Below, in pieces: positions 36,059 through 44,715 of a stretch of DNA of 64,000 nt (the stretch's first letter is position 1; every line of letters starts with the position of its first letter). Under the pieces are notes generated by a model. That model worked only from the letters and a program-made list of their open reading frames with translations, ran no database searches and had not been told where the DNA came from. A program made the translations under genes and the position numbers. Location of the stretch: contig NZ_JAFNIH010000030.1 of NCBI RefSeq assembly GCF_019160155.1, forward strand, positions 62,001 to 126,000, written 5' to 3'. This stretch comes from Pinisolibacter aquiterrae. GTDB lineage: Bacteria > Pseudomonadota > Alphaproteobacteria > Rhizobiales > Ancalomicrobiaceae.

Positions 36059-37321
36059 TCACCCCTCCGCGGCGCCCATCTCGCGGAGACGCGGCGGCTC
36101 CGGGGCGGGGTCGTGCGGTCCACCGCCACGGCCGTGCGGATGGATCTCCTCGCGGGCGAGGACCGCGAGCCCGTCCGGGAAGACTCCCGATCGGATCGAG
36201 TCCCGCCCATCGGCGAGACGCGTGACCGCGCCGTCGGGCCGAAATCCGTCCCAGTCGCCCGAGCCCGCCCCACCCGCGCGCGCGAACACCTCGAGGGCGG
36301 TCGCCTCGTGAAGCGCGAAACGCCAGCGCTCCACGTCTGCCATGTTCTCCGCCCTCATCGACGCATCGGTGTCGCTCTCGGCCCGCGGAACGATCCAACG
36401 CTCGCCGCGCCATTCGACCACGTCGTAAGGGAGGTCGACCGGCTCGCCCCGCCGCAAGGGTTCGCCCTGTCCCGGTCCGAACACGAGATCGAGAACGGTC
36501 GCGTAGTTTCCCACGACGACGGAGCCGGCGGTGACGATCTGCGGCGGGGGCATGTCGGACGTGCCTCCGAAGAAGGACCGCTTCGGCCGCGTGTGATGCA
36601 CGACCATCTCCGCCTCCGCCGGCGGCGCCGAGGATCCGGGGATCATGCGCGATCCGACCGCGAACCCGTGGCTGGCGATGCCGCTCCCCACGCGATGACC
36701 GAGATGCGGTTCGACCTGTCGCGTGTACCCCTTGGCCACGGTGCGGTCGAAGGCGGCGGCGCCGAGGCTGGTCGTGCCCTTGGACTCGACCAACGCAACC
36801 TCGCGCGTACCGAGGCTCGCGAAGACGAAGTCCGGGCCGGGCCGGGTCTTCGGATCGCCCTTGGGCGTCTGGTTCTCGAAATGGTCGGCCCAGACGTGGC
36901 CCTCGGCGATCATGAAGAGATAGGCGAGACCGGCGGCGACCGCGCCACCGAAATGGCTCCGATCGGAGTCCTTGTAGGCGCGGACGCCGTCGAGGAGGAA
37001 GAACTCGGACGAGGTGTCGTCGACGTGATGCGCGATGCGCGCCTCCGCCGCGCGCCGTTCGAGGGCCGCCAGCTCCGGCGGGATGGACCGGCGAAGCGAA
37101 CAGCGCGCCACCGCGCCGAACAAGGCCGCCGGACCGAAGGTCAGAAACCGCGTCTCCGGCGCCCGGCCGAGCACCGGGTTCGGCCGCTCCTGCGGACCGG
37201 AATGGCCGGTGACGGGCCGCGCGACGGCGACGGTCTTCGACTTCCTGGCCCAGCTCATCCCCGTCCCTCGTCGCTCGCACGCGTCGTCGCGATTGAGCAC
37301 GAAATCGGGTGTGGCGTCCAT
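36059..37321 (-). CDS. Uncharacterised protein with PD-(D/E)xK nuclease-like motif
   Basis: This 420-residue protein has no family I can name. Residues 162-182 read as a restriction-endonuclease-like core: D164 (PGPDFVFA), then ALVESKG with E179 and K181, followed by an Arg/Lys-rich helix and Q202. An upstream E140 could complete the site. The C-terminus (about 395-420) is Pro/Gly/His-rich and probably disordered. Two starts are possible: ATG 37321 (GGAG nine bases upstream) or ATG 37258 (GAGGGA five bases upstream). It is 43 bp downstream of the tartrate dehydrogenase gene and 191 bp upstream of the patatin gene on the same strand. DNA cleavage is inference. Confidence 0.6.
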   Translation of the reverse strand: MDATPDFVLNRDDACERRGTGMSWARKSKTVAVARPVTGHSGPQERPNPVLGRAPETRFLTFGPAALFGAVARCSLRRSIPPELAALERRAAEARIAHHVDDTSSEFFLLDGVRAYKDSDRSHFGGAVAAGLAYLFMIAEGHVWADHFENQTPKGDPKTRPGPDFVFASLGTREVALVESKGTTSLGAAAFDRTVAKGYTRQVEPHLGHRVGSGIASHGFAVGSRMIPGSSAPPAEAEMVVHHTRPKRSFFGGTSDMPPPQIVTAGSVVVGNYATVLDLVFGPGQGEPLRRGEPVDLPYDVVEWRGERWIVPRAESDTDASMRAENMADVERWRFALHEATALEVFARAGGAGSGDWDGFRPDGAVTRLADGRDSIRSGVFPDGLAVLAREEIHPHGRGGGPHDPAPEPPRLREMGAAEG

Positions 37322-37364
37322 GGGGTACCACTCCGGATGGGTGGTCGACCCGGGAGACGGGGCG

Positions 37365-38438
37365 TCAGCCGAGCGCGTCGGTGATCGCCTTGCCGCAGCC
37401 GACCGTGTCGGCGCGGCCGCCGACGTCGGCGGTGCGGGCGTTCGGCTCGACCAACACCCGCTCGATCGCCCTGAGGATCGAGGCGGCGGCCTTCGCCTCG
37501 CCGAGATGCTCGAGCATCATCGCCGCCGACCAGATCTGCCCGATCGGATTGGCGATGCCGCGCCCGGCGATGTCCGGCGCCGATCCGTGCACGGGCTCGA
37601 ACAGCGAGGGATGGGTGCGGTCGGGGTTGATGTTGCCGGAAGGGGCGATGCCGATCGTGCCGGTGCACGCCGGGCCGAGGTCGGAGAGGATGTCGCCGAA
37701 GAGATTGGAGGCGACCACCACGTCGAAACGATCGGGATGGAGCACGAACTGCGCCGTCAGAATGTCGATGTGGTACTTGTCGGTGCGGATGTCGGGATAG
37801 GCGGCGCGCATCGCCTCCACCCGCTCGTCCCAATAGGGCATCGAGATCGCCACCCCGTTCGACTTGGTCGCCGAGGTGAGGTGCTTCTTCGGCCGCGACC
37901 GCGCCAGCTCGAAGGCGTATTTCAGGACCCGGTCGATGCCGTGGCGCGACATGACCGTCTCCTGGATCACGATCTCGCGCGGCGTGCCGGGATACATCCG
38001 CCCGCCGATCGAGGTGTATTCGCCCTCGGTGTTCTCGCGCACGACCCAGAAGTCGATGTCGCCGGGCTTGCGGCCGGCGAGCGGCGAGGGCACGCCCGGC
38101 ATCAGCCGCACCGGGCGCAGATTGACGTATTGGTCGTATTCGCGCCGGAACTGGAGGAGCGAGCCCCACAGCGAGACGTGATCGGGCACCGTCTCGGGCC
38201 AGCCGACGGCGCCGAAGAAGATCGCGTCGACCGCGCCGATCCGCTCCTTCCAATCCTCCGGCATCATCGCGCCGTGGCGCGCGTACCAGTCGCAGGAGGC
38301 GAAGTCGTGCCAGGTCTGCTCGATCTCGAAACCGTGGAGCGCCGCGGCCTTCTCGAGCACGCGGATGCCCTCCGGCATCACTTCCTTGCCGATGCCGTCG
38401 CCGGGGATGACGGCGATGCGGTGACGTCGTGCGGTCAT
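37365..38438 (-). CDS. Tartrate dehydrogenase / isopropylmalate-dehydrogenase-family enzyme
   Basis: This 357-residue NAD- and metal-dependent beta-decarboxylating dehydrogenase resembles tartrate dehydrogenase/D-malate dehydrogenase. Landmarks are IAVIPGDGIGKEV at the N-terminus, LRPVRLMPG, VVRENTEGEYTSIGGR and metal-site SNLFGDILSDLGP (Asp pair). The RENTEGEYTSIGG segment and LLQFRREYDQYVNLRP favour tartrate/malate over isopropylmalate. ATG at 38438 has AGGAG eight bases upstream; the frame remains open far upstream. It is the last metabolic gene of the eleven-gene polyamine-type operon, where oxidation of a 2-hydroxy-diacid would feed central metabolism. Confidence 0.85.
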   Translation of the reverse strand: MTARRHRIAVIPGDGIGKEVMPEGIRVLEKAAALHGFEIEQTWHDFASCDWYARHGAMMPEDWKERIGAVDAIFFGAVGWPETVPDHVSLWGSLLQFRREYDQYVNLRPVRLMPGVPSPLAGRKPGDIDFWVVRENTEGEYTSIGGRMYPGTPREIVIQETVMSRHGIDRVLKYAFELARSRPKKHLTSATKSNGVAISMPYWDERVEAMRAAYPDIRTDKYHIDILTAQFVLHPDRFDVVVASNLFGDILSDLGPACTGTIGIAPSGNINPDRTHPSLFEPVHGSAPDIAGRGIANPIGQIWSAAMMLEHLGEAKAAASILRAIERVLVEPNARTADVGGRADTVGCGKAITDALG

Positions 38439-38464
38439 GGGGTCGTCTCCTGTGGCGCCGGCGC

Positions 38465-39958
38465 TCAGCGCCCGACTGGGGCGAGCTTCAGCCCGCCCAT
38501 GTGAAAGGCCTTGGGCTCGAGATATTCGGCGATGCCGAGCGAGCCCCCCTCGCGGCCGAGGCCCGACTGTTTGAGGCCGCCGAAGGGGGCGACCTCCATC
38601 GAGACCGAGCCGGTGTTGAGCCCGACCATGCCGAATTCGAGCGCCTCGCCGACCCGCCAGGCGCGGTGGAGATCCTCGGTGTAGAAATAGGCGGCGAGGC
38701 CGAAGGGCGTGCCGTTGGCGATCGCGATCGCCTCCGCCTCGGTCTCGAAGCGGAAGATCGGCGCGACCGGGCCGAAGGTCTCCTCGTTGGCGATCATCAT
38801 GTCGGTGGTCGCGCCGGTGAGGACCATCGGCGCGGCGAAACGGACGGGATCGCCCTCGTCCGCGACCCGGGCGGCGACGGCCGCCCCCTTGGCGAGCGCG
38901 TCCTCGACATGGGCGCGCACCTTGGCGGTGGCGGCGGCGTTGATCAGCGGACCGATGGTGACGCCGGCGCGCGTGCCCGGCCCCATCGTCTGCGCCGCGA
39001 CCTTTTCGGCGAGCCGGGCGACGAAGGCGTCGTGGATGCCGGACTGGACCAGGATGCGGTTGGCGCAGACGCAGGTCTGGCCGGCGTTGCGGAACTTCGA
39101 GGCCATGGCGCCCTCGACCGCGATGTCGAGATCGGCGTCGTCGAAGACGATGAAGGGCGCGTTGCCGCCGAGTTCCAGGCTGAGCTTCTTCAGCGTTCCG
39201 GCCGAGGCGCGCATCAGATGGGCGCCGACCCGGGTCGAGCCGGTGAAGGAGATCTTGCGCACGATCGGGTTGGCGGTCAGCTCGTCGCCGATCGCCACCG
39301 GAAGCCCCGTCACCACCGAGATCACCCCGGCCGGGATCCCGGCCCGTTCGGCGAGCCGCGCGATCGCCAGCGCCGAGAAGGGCGTCAGCTCCGACGGCTT
39401 GATCACCATGGTGCAGCCGGCGGCCAGCGCCGGCCCCGCCTTGCGGGTGATCATGGCGATCGGGAAGTTCCACGGCGTGATCGCCGCGGTGACGCCGATC
39501 GGCTCCTCGAGCACCAGGATGCGCCGGTCGGCGGTGGGCGCGGGGACGGTGTGACCGTAGACGCGCCGCGCCTCCTCGGCGAACCACTTCACGAAGGAGG
39601 CGCCGTAGCGCACCTCGCCCTCGGCCTCGCCGAGCGGCTTGCCCTGTTCGGCGGTCATGATCCGGGCGAGGTCGGGGGCGACCGCGAGGATGAGATCGTT
39701 CCAGCGTTCGAGGAGGCGCGCCCGCTCGCCCGCCGGGGTGCGCCGCCACGCCGGAAACGCCGCCGCCGCCGCCTCGATCGCCCGCCGCGTCTCGGCCGCG
39801 CCGCAGGCCGGGACCGTGCCGACGACCGCGCCGGTGGCGGGGTCCTCGACGTCGAGCGTCGCGCCGTCGTCGGCATCGGACCAGACGCCGCCGATCAGGG
39901 CGGACCGGCGCAGCAGGTCCGGGTCGTCGAGGCGGAGCGGCGAGAGCGAGCGGGTCAT
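38465..39958 (-). CDS. gabD: Succinate-semialdehyde dehydrogenase-like aldehyde dehydrogenase
   Basis: This 497-residue NAD(P)-dependent aldehyde dehydrogenase is of the GabD class, oxidising succinate semialdehyde to succinate. Motifs are ITPWNFPIAMITRK, FTGSTRVGAHLM, LELGGNAPFIVFDDAD (catalytic Glu) and FRNAGQTCVCANR (catalytic Cys, followed by the second Cys of the redox-sensitive pair in GabD). GLGREGGSLGIAEYLEPK at the C-terminus is also typical. ATG at 39958 follows an AAGGACAGG site. In a cluster with polyamine-type uptake and an FAD amine oxidase, it would complete the GABA/putrescine route; glutarate semialdehyde is an alternative substrate. Confidence 0.87.
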   Translation of the reverse strand: MTRSLSPLRLDDPDLLRRSALIGGVWSDADDGATLDVEDPATGAVVGTVPACGAAETRRAIEAAAAAFPAWRRTPAGERARLLERWNDLILAVAPDLARIMTAEQGKPLGEAEGEVRYGASFVKWFAEEARRVYGHTVPAPTADRRILVLEEPIGVTAAITPWNFPIAMITRKAGPALAAGCTMVIKPSELTPFSALAIARLAERAGIPAGVISVVTGLPVAIGDELTANPIVRKISFTGSTRVGAHLMRASAGTLKKLSLELGGNAPFIVFDDADLDIAVEGAMASKFRNAGQTCVCANRILVQSGIHDAFVARLAEKVAAQTMGPGTRAGVTIGPLINAAATAKVRAHVEDALAKGAAVAARVADEGDPVRFAAPMVLTGATTDMMIANEETFGPVAPIFRFETEAEAIAIANGTPFGLAAYFYTEDLHRAWRVGEALEFGMVGLNTGSVSMEVAPFGGLKQSGLGREGGSLGIAEYLEPKAFHMGGLKLAPVGR

Positions 39959-39969
39959 GATCCTGTCCT

Positions 39970-40896
39970 TCAATAGCCGCGGTCGCGCGAGACGAGGCCG
40001 ATCGGCGTCTCGCCGGCACGGTGGCGGCGGATGGCGTCGAGAACCGCGTCGACGGCGGTCTCCGGGCGGGTGTGGCTGGCGATGTGCGGGGTGAGGAGGA
40101 TGCGGGGATGCGTCCAGAACGGATGATCCGGCGGCGGCGGCTCGGCATCGGCGACGTCGAGGATCGCCGCCGAGAGCCGGCCCTCATCGAGCGCGGCGAC
40201 GAGATCGGCGGTGACGAGATGGCCGCCGCGCCCGACGTTGACGATGCTCGCCCCCTCCGGCAGCCGGGAGAAGGTCGCGGCGCCGAGAATGCCGCGCGTC
40301 TCCTCGGTCAGCGGCAGGAGGCAGACCAGAATGTCGGTGCGCGCCAGGAACGCGTCGAGCCCGTCGGCGCCGACGAAGACCTCGGCGCCCGCCATCTCGC
40401 GCGGCGTCCGGGCCCACACCGCCAGCGGAAAGCCGAACGGCGCCAGCGCCGCGAGAACCGCGCTTCCGAGACGCCCGGCCCCGAGAATGCCGATCCGCCG
40501 CTCCGCCGCCGGCCGATTGAGGATCTGGTGCCACCGGCCCTCGGCGCGCGCGTCGATGTAGGTCGGCAGGTCGCGATGGAGCGCCAGGACCGCCATGGCG
40601 ACATAGGAGACCATTCCCTCGACGATGTTCGGATCGAGCATGCGCACGACCGGGACTTCGGGCGGGATGCGGGAGAAGTCGAACTGATCCACCCCGGCGC
40701 TGACGGAGAGGATCATCTCGAGATTGGGAAAGGCCGCGATCGGATCCTCCGGCGGCTCCCAGGCGAGCAGCAGGCGGATGTCGCGGGGATCCCCGACTTC
40801 CGGCCACAGGCGCACCTCGAGATCGGGCGCGCGGTCCGCGAGGACGCGCTTCCAGATTTCGCCACGGGTCGGATCGGCTTTGTAGAGCAGTGCCAT
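39970..40896 (-). CDS. Glyoxylate/hydroxypyruvate reductase, GhrA-like D-2-hydroxyacid dehydrogenase
   Basis: This 308-residue NAD(P)H-dependent reductase has the shorter GhrA layout. It contains GILGAGRLGSAVLAALAPFG (nucleotide-binding), NVGRGGHLV (catalytic Arg in the loop), and HIASHTRPE (catalytic His). The N-terminus LSVSAGVDQFDFSRIPP is characteristic of GhrA. It would reduce glyoxylate or hydroxypyruvate released by oxidation of imported compounds. It lies between the cupin (43 bp) and gabD-like (11 bp) genes in the operon. Confidence 0.88.
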   Translation of the reverse strand: MALLYKADPTRGEIWKRVLADRAPDLEVRLWPEVGDPRDIRLLLAWEPPEDPIAAFPNLEMILSVSAGVDQFDFSRIPPEVPVVRMLDPNIVEGMVSYVAMAVLALHRDLPTYIDARAEGRWHQILNRPAAERRIGILGAGRLGSAVLAALAPFGFPLAVWARTPREMAGAEVFVGADGLDAFLARTDILVCLLPLTEETRGILGAATFSRLPEGASIVNVGRGGHLVTADLVAALDEGRLSAAILDVADAEPPPPDHPFWTHPRILLTPHIASHTRPETAVDAVLDAIRRHRAGETPIGLVSRDRGY

Positions 40897-40939
40897 GAAA
40901 CCTCTCGGGTGATGAGCGCGCGGGACGGCGCGACGATCG

Positions 40940-41293
40940 TCAGGAGACGATCACCCACAGCTTACGCACCGTCTCGACCGTCTCCCAAGTGCCGACGAAG
41001 CCGGGCTGCAATACGAAGGTGTCACCGGCGGTGAAACGGCGCGGTTCTCCGCCGTCCTCGGTGATCACCACGACGCCGGAGAGCAGCGTGCACCACTCCC
41101 AGCTGATGCCCTTGATCGAGCGGGTTCGCCCCGGGGTCGCCTCCCAGAGGCCGGCGCGGATGCGGCCGTCGTCGACCGAATCGAGTTCCCAGGTGCGATA
41201 GGTCGGGTCGCCCTCGAGCAGCCGCTCGGGCAGCGCCTTGCTGACGGTGGGTGTGCCCGGGTCGTTCGGATCGAAGGCGACGAGACGGCTCAT
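40940..41293 (-). CDS. Cupin_3 (DUF861) small protein
   Basis: This 117-residue single cupin barrel has features SWEWCTLLSGVVVITEDGG, FTAGDTFVLQPGFVGTWET and RKLWVI that are shared by DUF861 proteins such as those in ethanolamine and ureidoglycine metabolism. The usual metal-binding histidines are mostly absent (Glu and Cys occupy the positions), so a catalytic role is doubtful; it may bind a ligand or stabilise an intermediate. ATG at 41293. It is encoded between the GMC oxidoreductase and GhrA genes. Confidence 0.8.
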   Translation of the reverse strand: MSRLVAFDPNDPGTPTVSKALPERLLEGDPTYRTWELDSVDDGRIRAGLWEATPGRTRSIKGISWEWCTLLSGVVVITEDGGEPRRFTAGDTFVLQPGFVGTWETVETVRKLWVIVS

Positions 41294-41328
41294 GGGAGAC
41301 TCCGGAAGAGGTGGGGGGAGAGGGTGGC

Positions 41329-43023
41329 TCAGCGGCCTTCGTCGAGGAAGGCGGCGATGCGCTCGGCGATCATGATCGTCGGCATGTTGGTGTTGGCGCG
41401 CGGGATCGAGGGCATCAGCGAGGCGTCGGCGACGCGCAGGCCCTCGATGCCGTGGACCCGGCCGGTCGGCGAGGTGACGGCGGCGGGGTCGTCGGCGCGG
41501 CCCATGCGGGCGGTGCCGGAGGGATGCCAGGTGCAGCCGACGTTGGCGCGCACGAAGTCGGTCAGCCGCTCGTCGTCGGCGAGGAGCCCGGCGAGCGTGG
41601 TGCCGAGCGTCACGACGCCGTGCACCAGCGCCGGCCGCAGCGGCCCGGCGACGTCGAGAAGGCCGGAGAGGAGCCCGCGCTGGACCGCGTTCCAGACGCC
41701 GGGCGCCGCGATCTTCGCCACGCGCGGCGTGTAGCTCGCCGGAAAGACCGCGTCGCGGAACCCGTCCATGTGCGGATCGAGCAGCGCCTCGGCCCCCATC
41801 CGCAGCGCCTGTTTCAGCCGCAGGAGGTCGCGCTCGTCGCTCAACATGCGGAAGTCGACCTCCGGCTCGTGCCTCGGATCGGCCGAGACGAGCCGGAGAG
41901 ACCCGCGCGAATGGGACTTGTTGACCCAGAAGAACAGGCTGCCGGTGCGCCGCCCGACCGAATGCCAACCCGCCCGCGACAGGATCGCGCCGTGCATGTC
42001 GCCGACCGGCATGTCGGGGAGGCCGGAGGAGAAGCGCCAGATCGCCTGTTCGTGGTGTTCGTCCGGGTCGCGCGCGCGGGCGGCCGGCGGCAGCCAGCAG
42101 GCGACCGCGATCGAGGGATGTTCCATCAGATTGCGCCCGACGCCGGGAAGGTCGTGGACGACCGCGAGCCCCGTCGCCGCCACCTCCGCCGCCGGCCCGA
42201 TCCCCGAGCGCAGCAACAGCGTCGGCGTGTGGATCGCGCCGGCCGTGAGCACGACCTCCTTCGCGGAGACGTCGAAGGCGCGCCCGTCCGGCCCGATCAG
42301 ACGGGCGCCGACCACGCGGCGGCCGTCGAAGAGCAGACGCTCGGCGACGTGCTCGGTCGCGATGCGCAGATTGGGCCGGCGCCGCACCGCCTCGGTCAGG
42401 TAGACGAAGGAGGTCGGTTGTCGCTCGCCGGCATCCGAGATCGCCACGACGCCGCGAAAGGTGCCGTCCTCCCACGGACCGTTCTGATCGGCGCGGATCG
42501 GATGACCCCGCCGGTCGAGGGTCTTCATCATCCGGTCGACGAAGGGCGAGAGCGCGGCGTCGGAGGTCCGCCGCACCACGATCGGCCCGTCGCGCCCGTG
42601 CGAGGGCCCGTCGAGATCGCGGTCCGCCTCGATCGCCCGGAACACCGGCAGGCACGCCTCCCAGGTCCAGCCCTCGGCGCCGAGCGCCTCCCATTCGTCG
42701 TAGTCGGAGGGCGCGCCGCGATTGGCCATCAGCGCGTTGATCGCCGAGCCGCCGCCGAGGAGCCGGGCCTGTTCGTAGCGCCGCGCCGCCGGGCGTCCCG
42801 CGCGGGTGCGCCCCATCGCCGCCGTGAGCGTGTTCCAGATGTTGCGCGTGTCGAGATAGGCGCGGCCGGGATAGCGGGCGCGCACCGCGTCGGGCGCGGT
42901 CGCGGGCGAGATGTCGCGGCCCGCCTCGACCAGCATCACCTCGCGGGAGGCGCGTTCGGAGAGCCGCGCGGCGAGCACGCAGCCGGCGGACCCGCCGCCG
43001 AGCACGAGGACGTCGGTCTTCAT
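41329..43023 (-). CDS. GMC-family FAD oxidoreductase (choline-dehydrogenase-like)
   Basis: This 564-residue flavoprotein oxidises alcohols or amino-alcohols. It has the N-terminal dinucleotide fold VLGGGSAGCVLAARLSE, the first GMC signature around GGGSAINALMANRG, the second around GAIHTPTLLLRSGIG, the catalytic His in TWHPSGTARMG and the C-terminal VADASLMPSIPRANTNMPTIMIAERIA. It overlaps the upstream permease gene by 4 bp, so it is co-translated with the transporter. The likely role is oxidising an imported amino-alcohol or polyol side chain; choline itself is unproven. Confidence 0.88.
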   Translation of the reverse strand: MKTDVLVLGGGSAGCVLAARLSERASREVMLVEAGRDISPATAPDAVRARYPGRAYLDTRNIWNTLTAAMGRTRAGRPAARRYEQARLLGGGSAINALMANRGAPSDYDEWEALGAEGWTWEACLPVFRAIEADRDLDGPSHGRDGPIVVRRTSDAALSPFVDRMMKTLDRRGHPIRADQNGPWEDGTFRGVVAISDAGERQPTSFVYLTEAVRRRPNLRIATEHVAERLLFDGRRVVGARLIGPDGRAFDVSAKEVVLTAGAIHTPTLLLRSGIGPAAEVAATGLAVVHDLPGVGRNLMEHPSIAVACWLPPAARARDPDEHHEQAIWRFSSGLPDMPVGDMHGAILSRAGWHSVGRRTGSLFFWVNKSHSRGSLRLVSADPRHEPEVDFRMLSDERDLLRLKQALRMGAEALLDPHMDGFRDAVFPASYTPRVAKIAAPGVWNAVQRGLLSGLLDVAGPLRPALVHGVVTLGTTLAGLLADDERLTDFVRANVGCTWHPSGTARMGRADDPAAVTSPTGRVHGIEGLRVADASLMPSIPRANTNMPTIMIAERIAAFLDEGR

Positions 43024-43814
43024 GCCTCGGCACTCTTCTTGGTCTCGGCGCGGGCCGAGAGCGAGACCAGGATCACCATCAGGAACGAGACGGCGGTGAG
43101 GAGGGTGCTGATCGCGGCGATGGTCGGGTCGATCTCGTCGCGCAGCGCCGTGAACATCCGCTTGGTGAGGGTCTGGTACTGGCCGCCGGAGATGAAGAGC
43201 GCCACCACCGTCTCGTCGAGCGCCGAGATGAAGGCGAAGAGGAGGCCCGAGATCACGCTCGCCCGGATCTGCGGCAGCACCACCACGAAGAAGGTGCGGA
43301 GCCGGTTCATGCCGAGACTGCGCGACACCATCTCCTGGACGGGATCGAACTTGCGCAGGCCCACCAGCACCGACGTCACCACATAGGGCAGCCCCAGCAT
43401 GACGTTGGCGAGGATCAGCCCGGTCATCGTCGCGAGCAGGCCGACGTTGGCATAGACCAGGAACACCCCGACGGCGGTGATGACGATCGGCACCACCAGC
43501 GGCAACATCAGGATCACCTGGAGGTTGCGCACCCATTTCGACGTGCTCATGTTGAGCGCGTAGGCGGCGGCCGTGCCCATCACCGTGGCGATGGCGGCGC
43601 TCGACACGGCGAGCGTCAGGCTGACGCGGGTCGCCTGCATCCAGCCGGGATTGGCGAGATAGGCCTCGTACCAGCGCGTCGACCACGACGGCGGCGGGAA
43701 GGCGAGGAAGCGCGCGCCCGAGAAGGACATCGGCACGATGATCACCACCGGGATCATCAGCCACGCCAGGATCAGCACCACCAGGGTGACGAGAAGGATC
43801 TTGCCCGACTTCAT
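43020..43814 (-). CDS. ABC transporter permease 2, polyamine (PotC-like) type
   Basis: This 264-residue inner-membrane permease has six helices, the first at residues 7-29. It carries the EAA loop MVSRSLGMNRLRTFFVVVLPQI (about residues 167-188), as in spermidine/putrescine permease PotC. Segment GLLFAFISALDETVVALFI is highly typical of PotC/PotI. It lies 2 bp downstream of permease 1 and overlaps the GMC oxidoreductase gene. The ATG at 43814 is chosen over the long upstream open frame because the protein matches family length. Confidence 0.9.
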   Translation of the reverse strand: MKSGKILLVTLVVLILAWLMIPVVIIVPMSFSGARFLAFPPPSWSTRWYEAYLANPGWMQATRVSLTLAVSSAAIATVMGTAAAYALNMSTSKWVRNLQVILMLPLVVPIVITAVGVFLVYANVGLLATMTGLILANVMLGLPYVVTSVLVGLRKFDPVQEMVSRSLGMNRLRTFFVVVLPQIRASVISGLLFAFISALDETVVALFISGGQYQTLTKRMFTALRDEIDPTIAAISTLLTAVSFLMVILVSLSARAETKKSAEA

Positions 43815-43816
43815 GA

Positions 43817-44689
43817 TCAACGCGCCCCCATGATGCGTTCGAACGGGATGAGGAGGCTCGCGAGGCGGAAGATCGCGAAGACGCAGAGCAGCAGGACGAT
43901 GCTGATCGAGGAGGCCGCGCCCCATTCGTTGTAGAGTTCGATGTTGCGCGACACCAACATCGAAACCATGTAGGTCCGCCCGCCGCCGAGCAGTTCCGGC
44001 GTGATGTAGAAGCCGAGCGTCAACACGAAGACCAGCACCATGCCGGCGACGACGCCCGGCAGGGACAAGGGCAGGAACACCCTGAGGAACACGTGCAGCG
44101 GCGTGCCGCCGAGGCTGGCGCCGGCCATGGTGAGTTCCCGAGGGATCTTCTGCATGGTCGCGTAGAGCGGCAGAACCATGAACGGCAGCAGGATGTGGAT
44201 CGTCGCGATCACCGTGCCGAACTCGTTGTTGACGAGGATCAGCGGGTGATCGATCACGCCGAGATCGCTCAGCGCCCCGTTCACCAGCCCGCGCCGCTGC
44301 AGGAGGATCAGCCAAGCGTAGGCGCGCACCAGCACGCTGGTCCAGAACGGCAGCACCACCATGGCGAGGATCAGGAGGCTCGTCCGCCGCGACGACCCCG
44401 CCGCCAGATAGGCGACGGGATAGCCGAGCAGAACCGTCGCCGCCGTCACCACGAAGGCGATGCGGAAGGTCTGAAGGAAGGCCATCCAATAGACGTCGTC
44501 GTGCAGGAACCGGGCGTAGTGCGCCAGGGTGAAGCCGCCGTCCTGCCGGACGGACTGCCACACCAGCCAACACAGCGGCACCACCAGCAGGGCCACCACC
44601 ACGCTCAGGGCCGGGGCCAGGAGCATGAGGGTGAGGCGTCGCTCGCGGCTTTCGTGGGCGCGCGACGGATCGATGGACGTCGACGACAT
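43817..44689 (-). CDS. ABC transporter permease 1, polyamine (PotB-like) type
   Basis: This 290-residue permease partner has six helices and an EAA loop ASLGGTPLHVFLRVFLPLSLPG (split here around residues 185-205). It has the features of PotB/PotH: LLILAMVVLPFWTSVLVRAYAWLILL and the long first periplasmic loop. GGGAGG lies upstream of the ATG at 44689, so I prefer it to the ATG at 44719. It is 26 bp downstream of the binding-protein gene. Confidence 0.9.
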   Translation of the reverse strand: MSSTSIDPSRAHESRERRLTLMLLAPALSVVVALLVVPLCWLVWQSVRQDGGFTLAHYARFLHDDVYWMAFLQTFRIAFVVTAATVLLGYPVAYLAAGSSRRTSLLILAMVVLPFWTSVLVRAYAWLILLQRRGLVNGALSDLGVIDHPLILVNNEFGTVIATIHILLPFMVLPLYATMQKIPRELTMAGASLGGTPLHVFLRVFLPLSLPGVVAGMVLVFVLTLGFYITPELLGGGRTYMVSMLVSRNIELYNEWGAASSISIVLLLCVFAIFRLASLLIPFERIMGAR

Positions 44690-44715
44690 GGACTGCCTCC
44701 CTTCCGATCCTCGGA

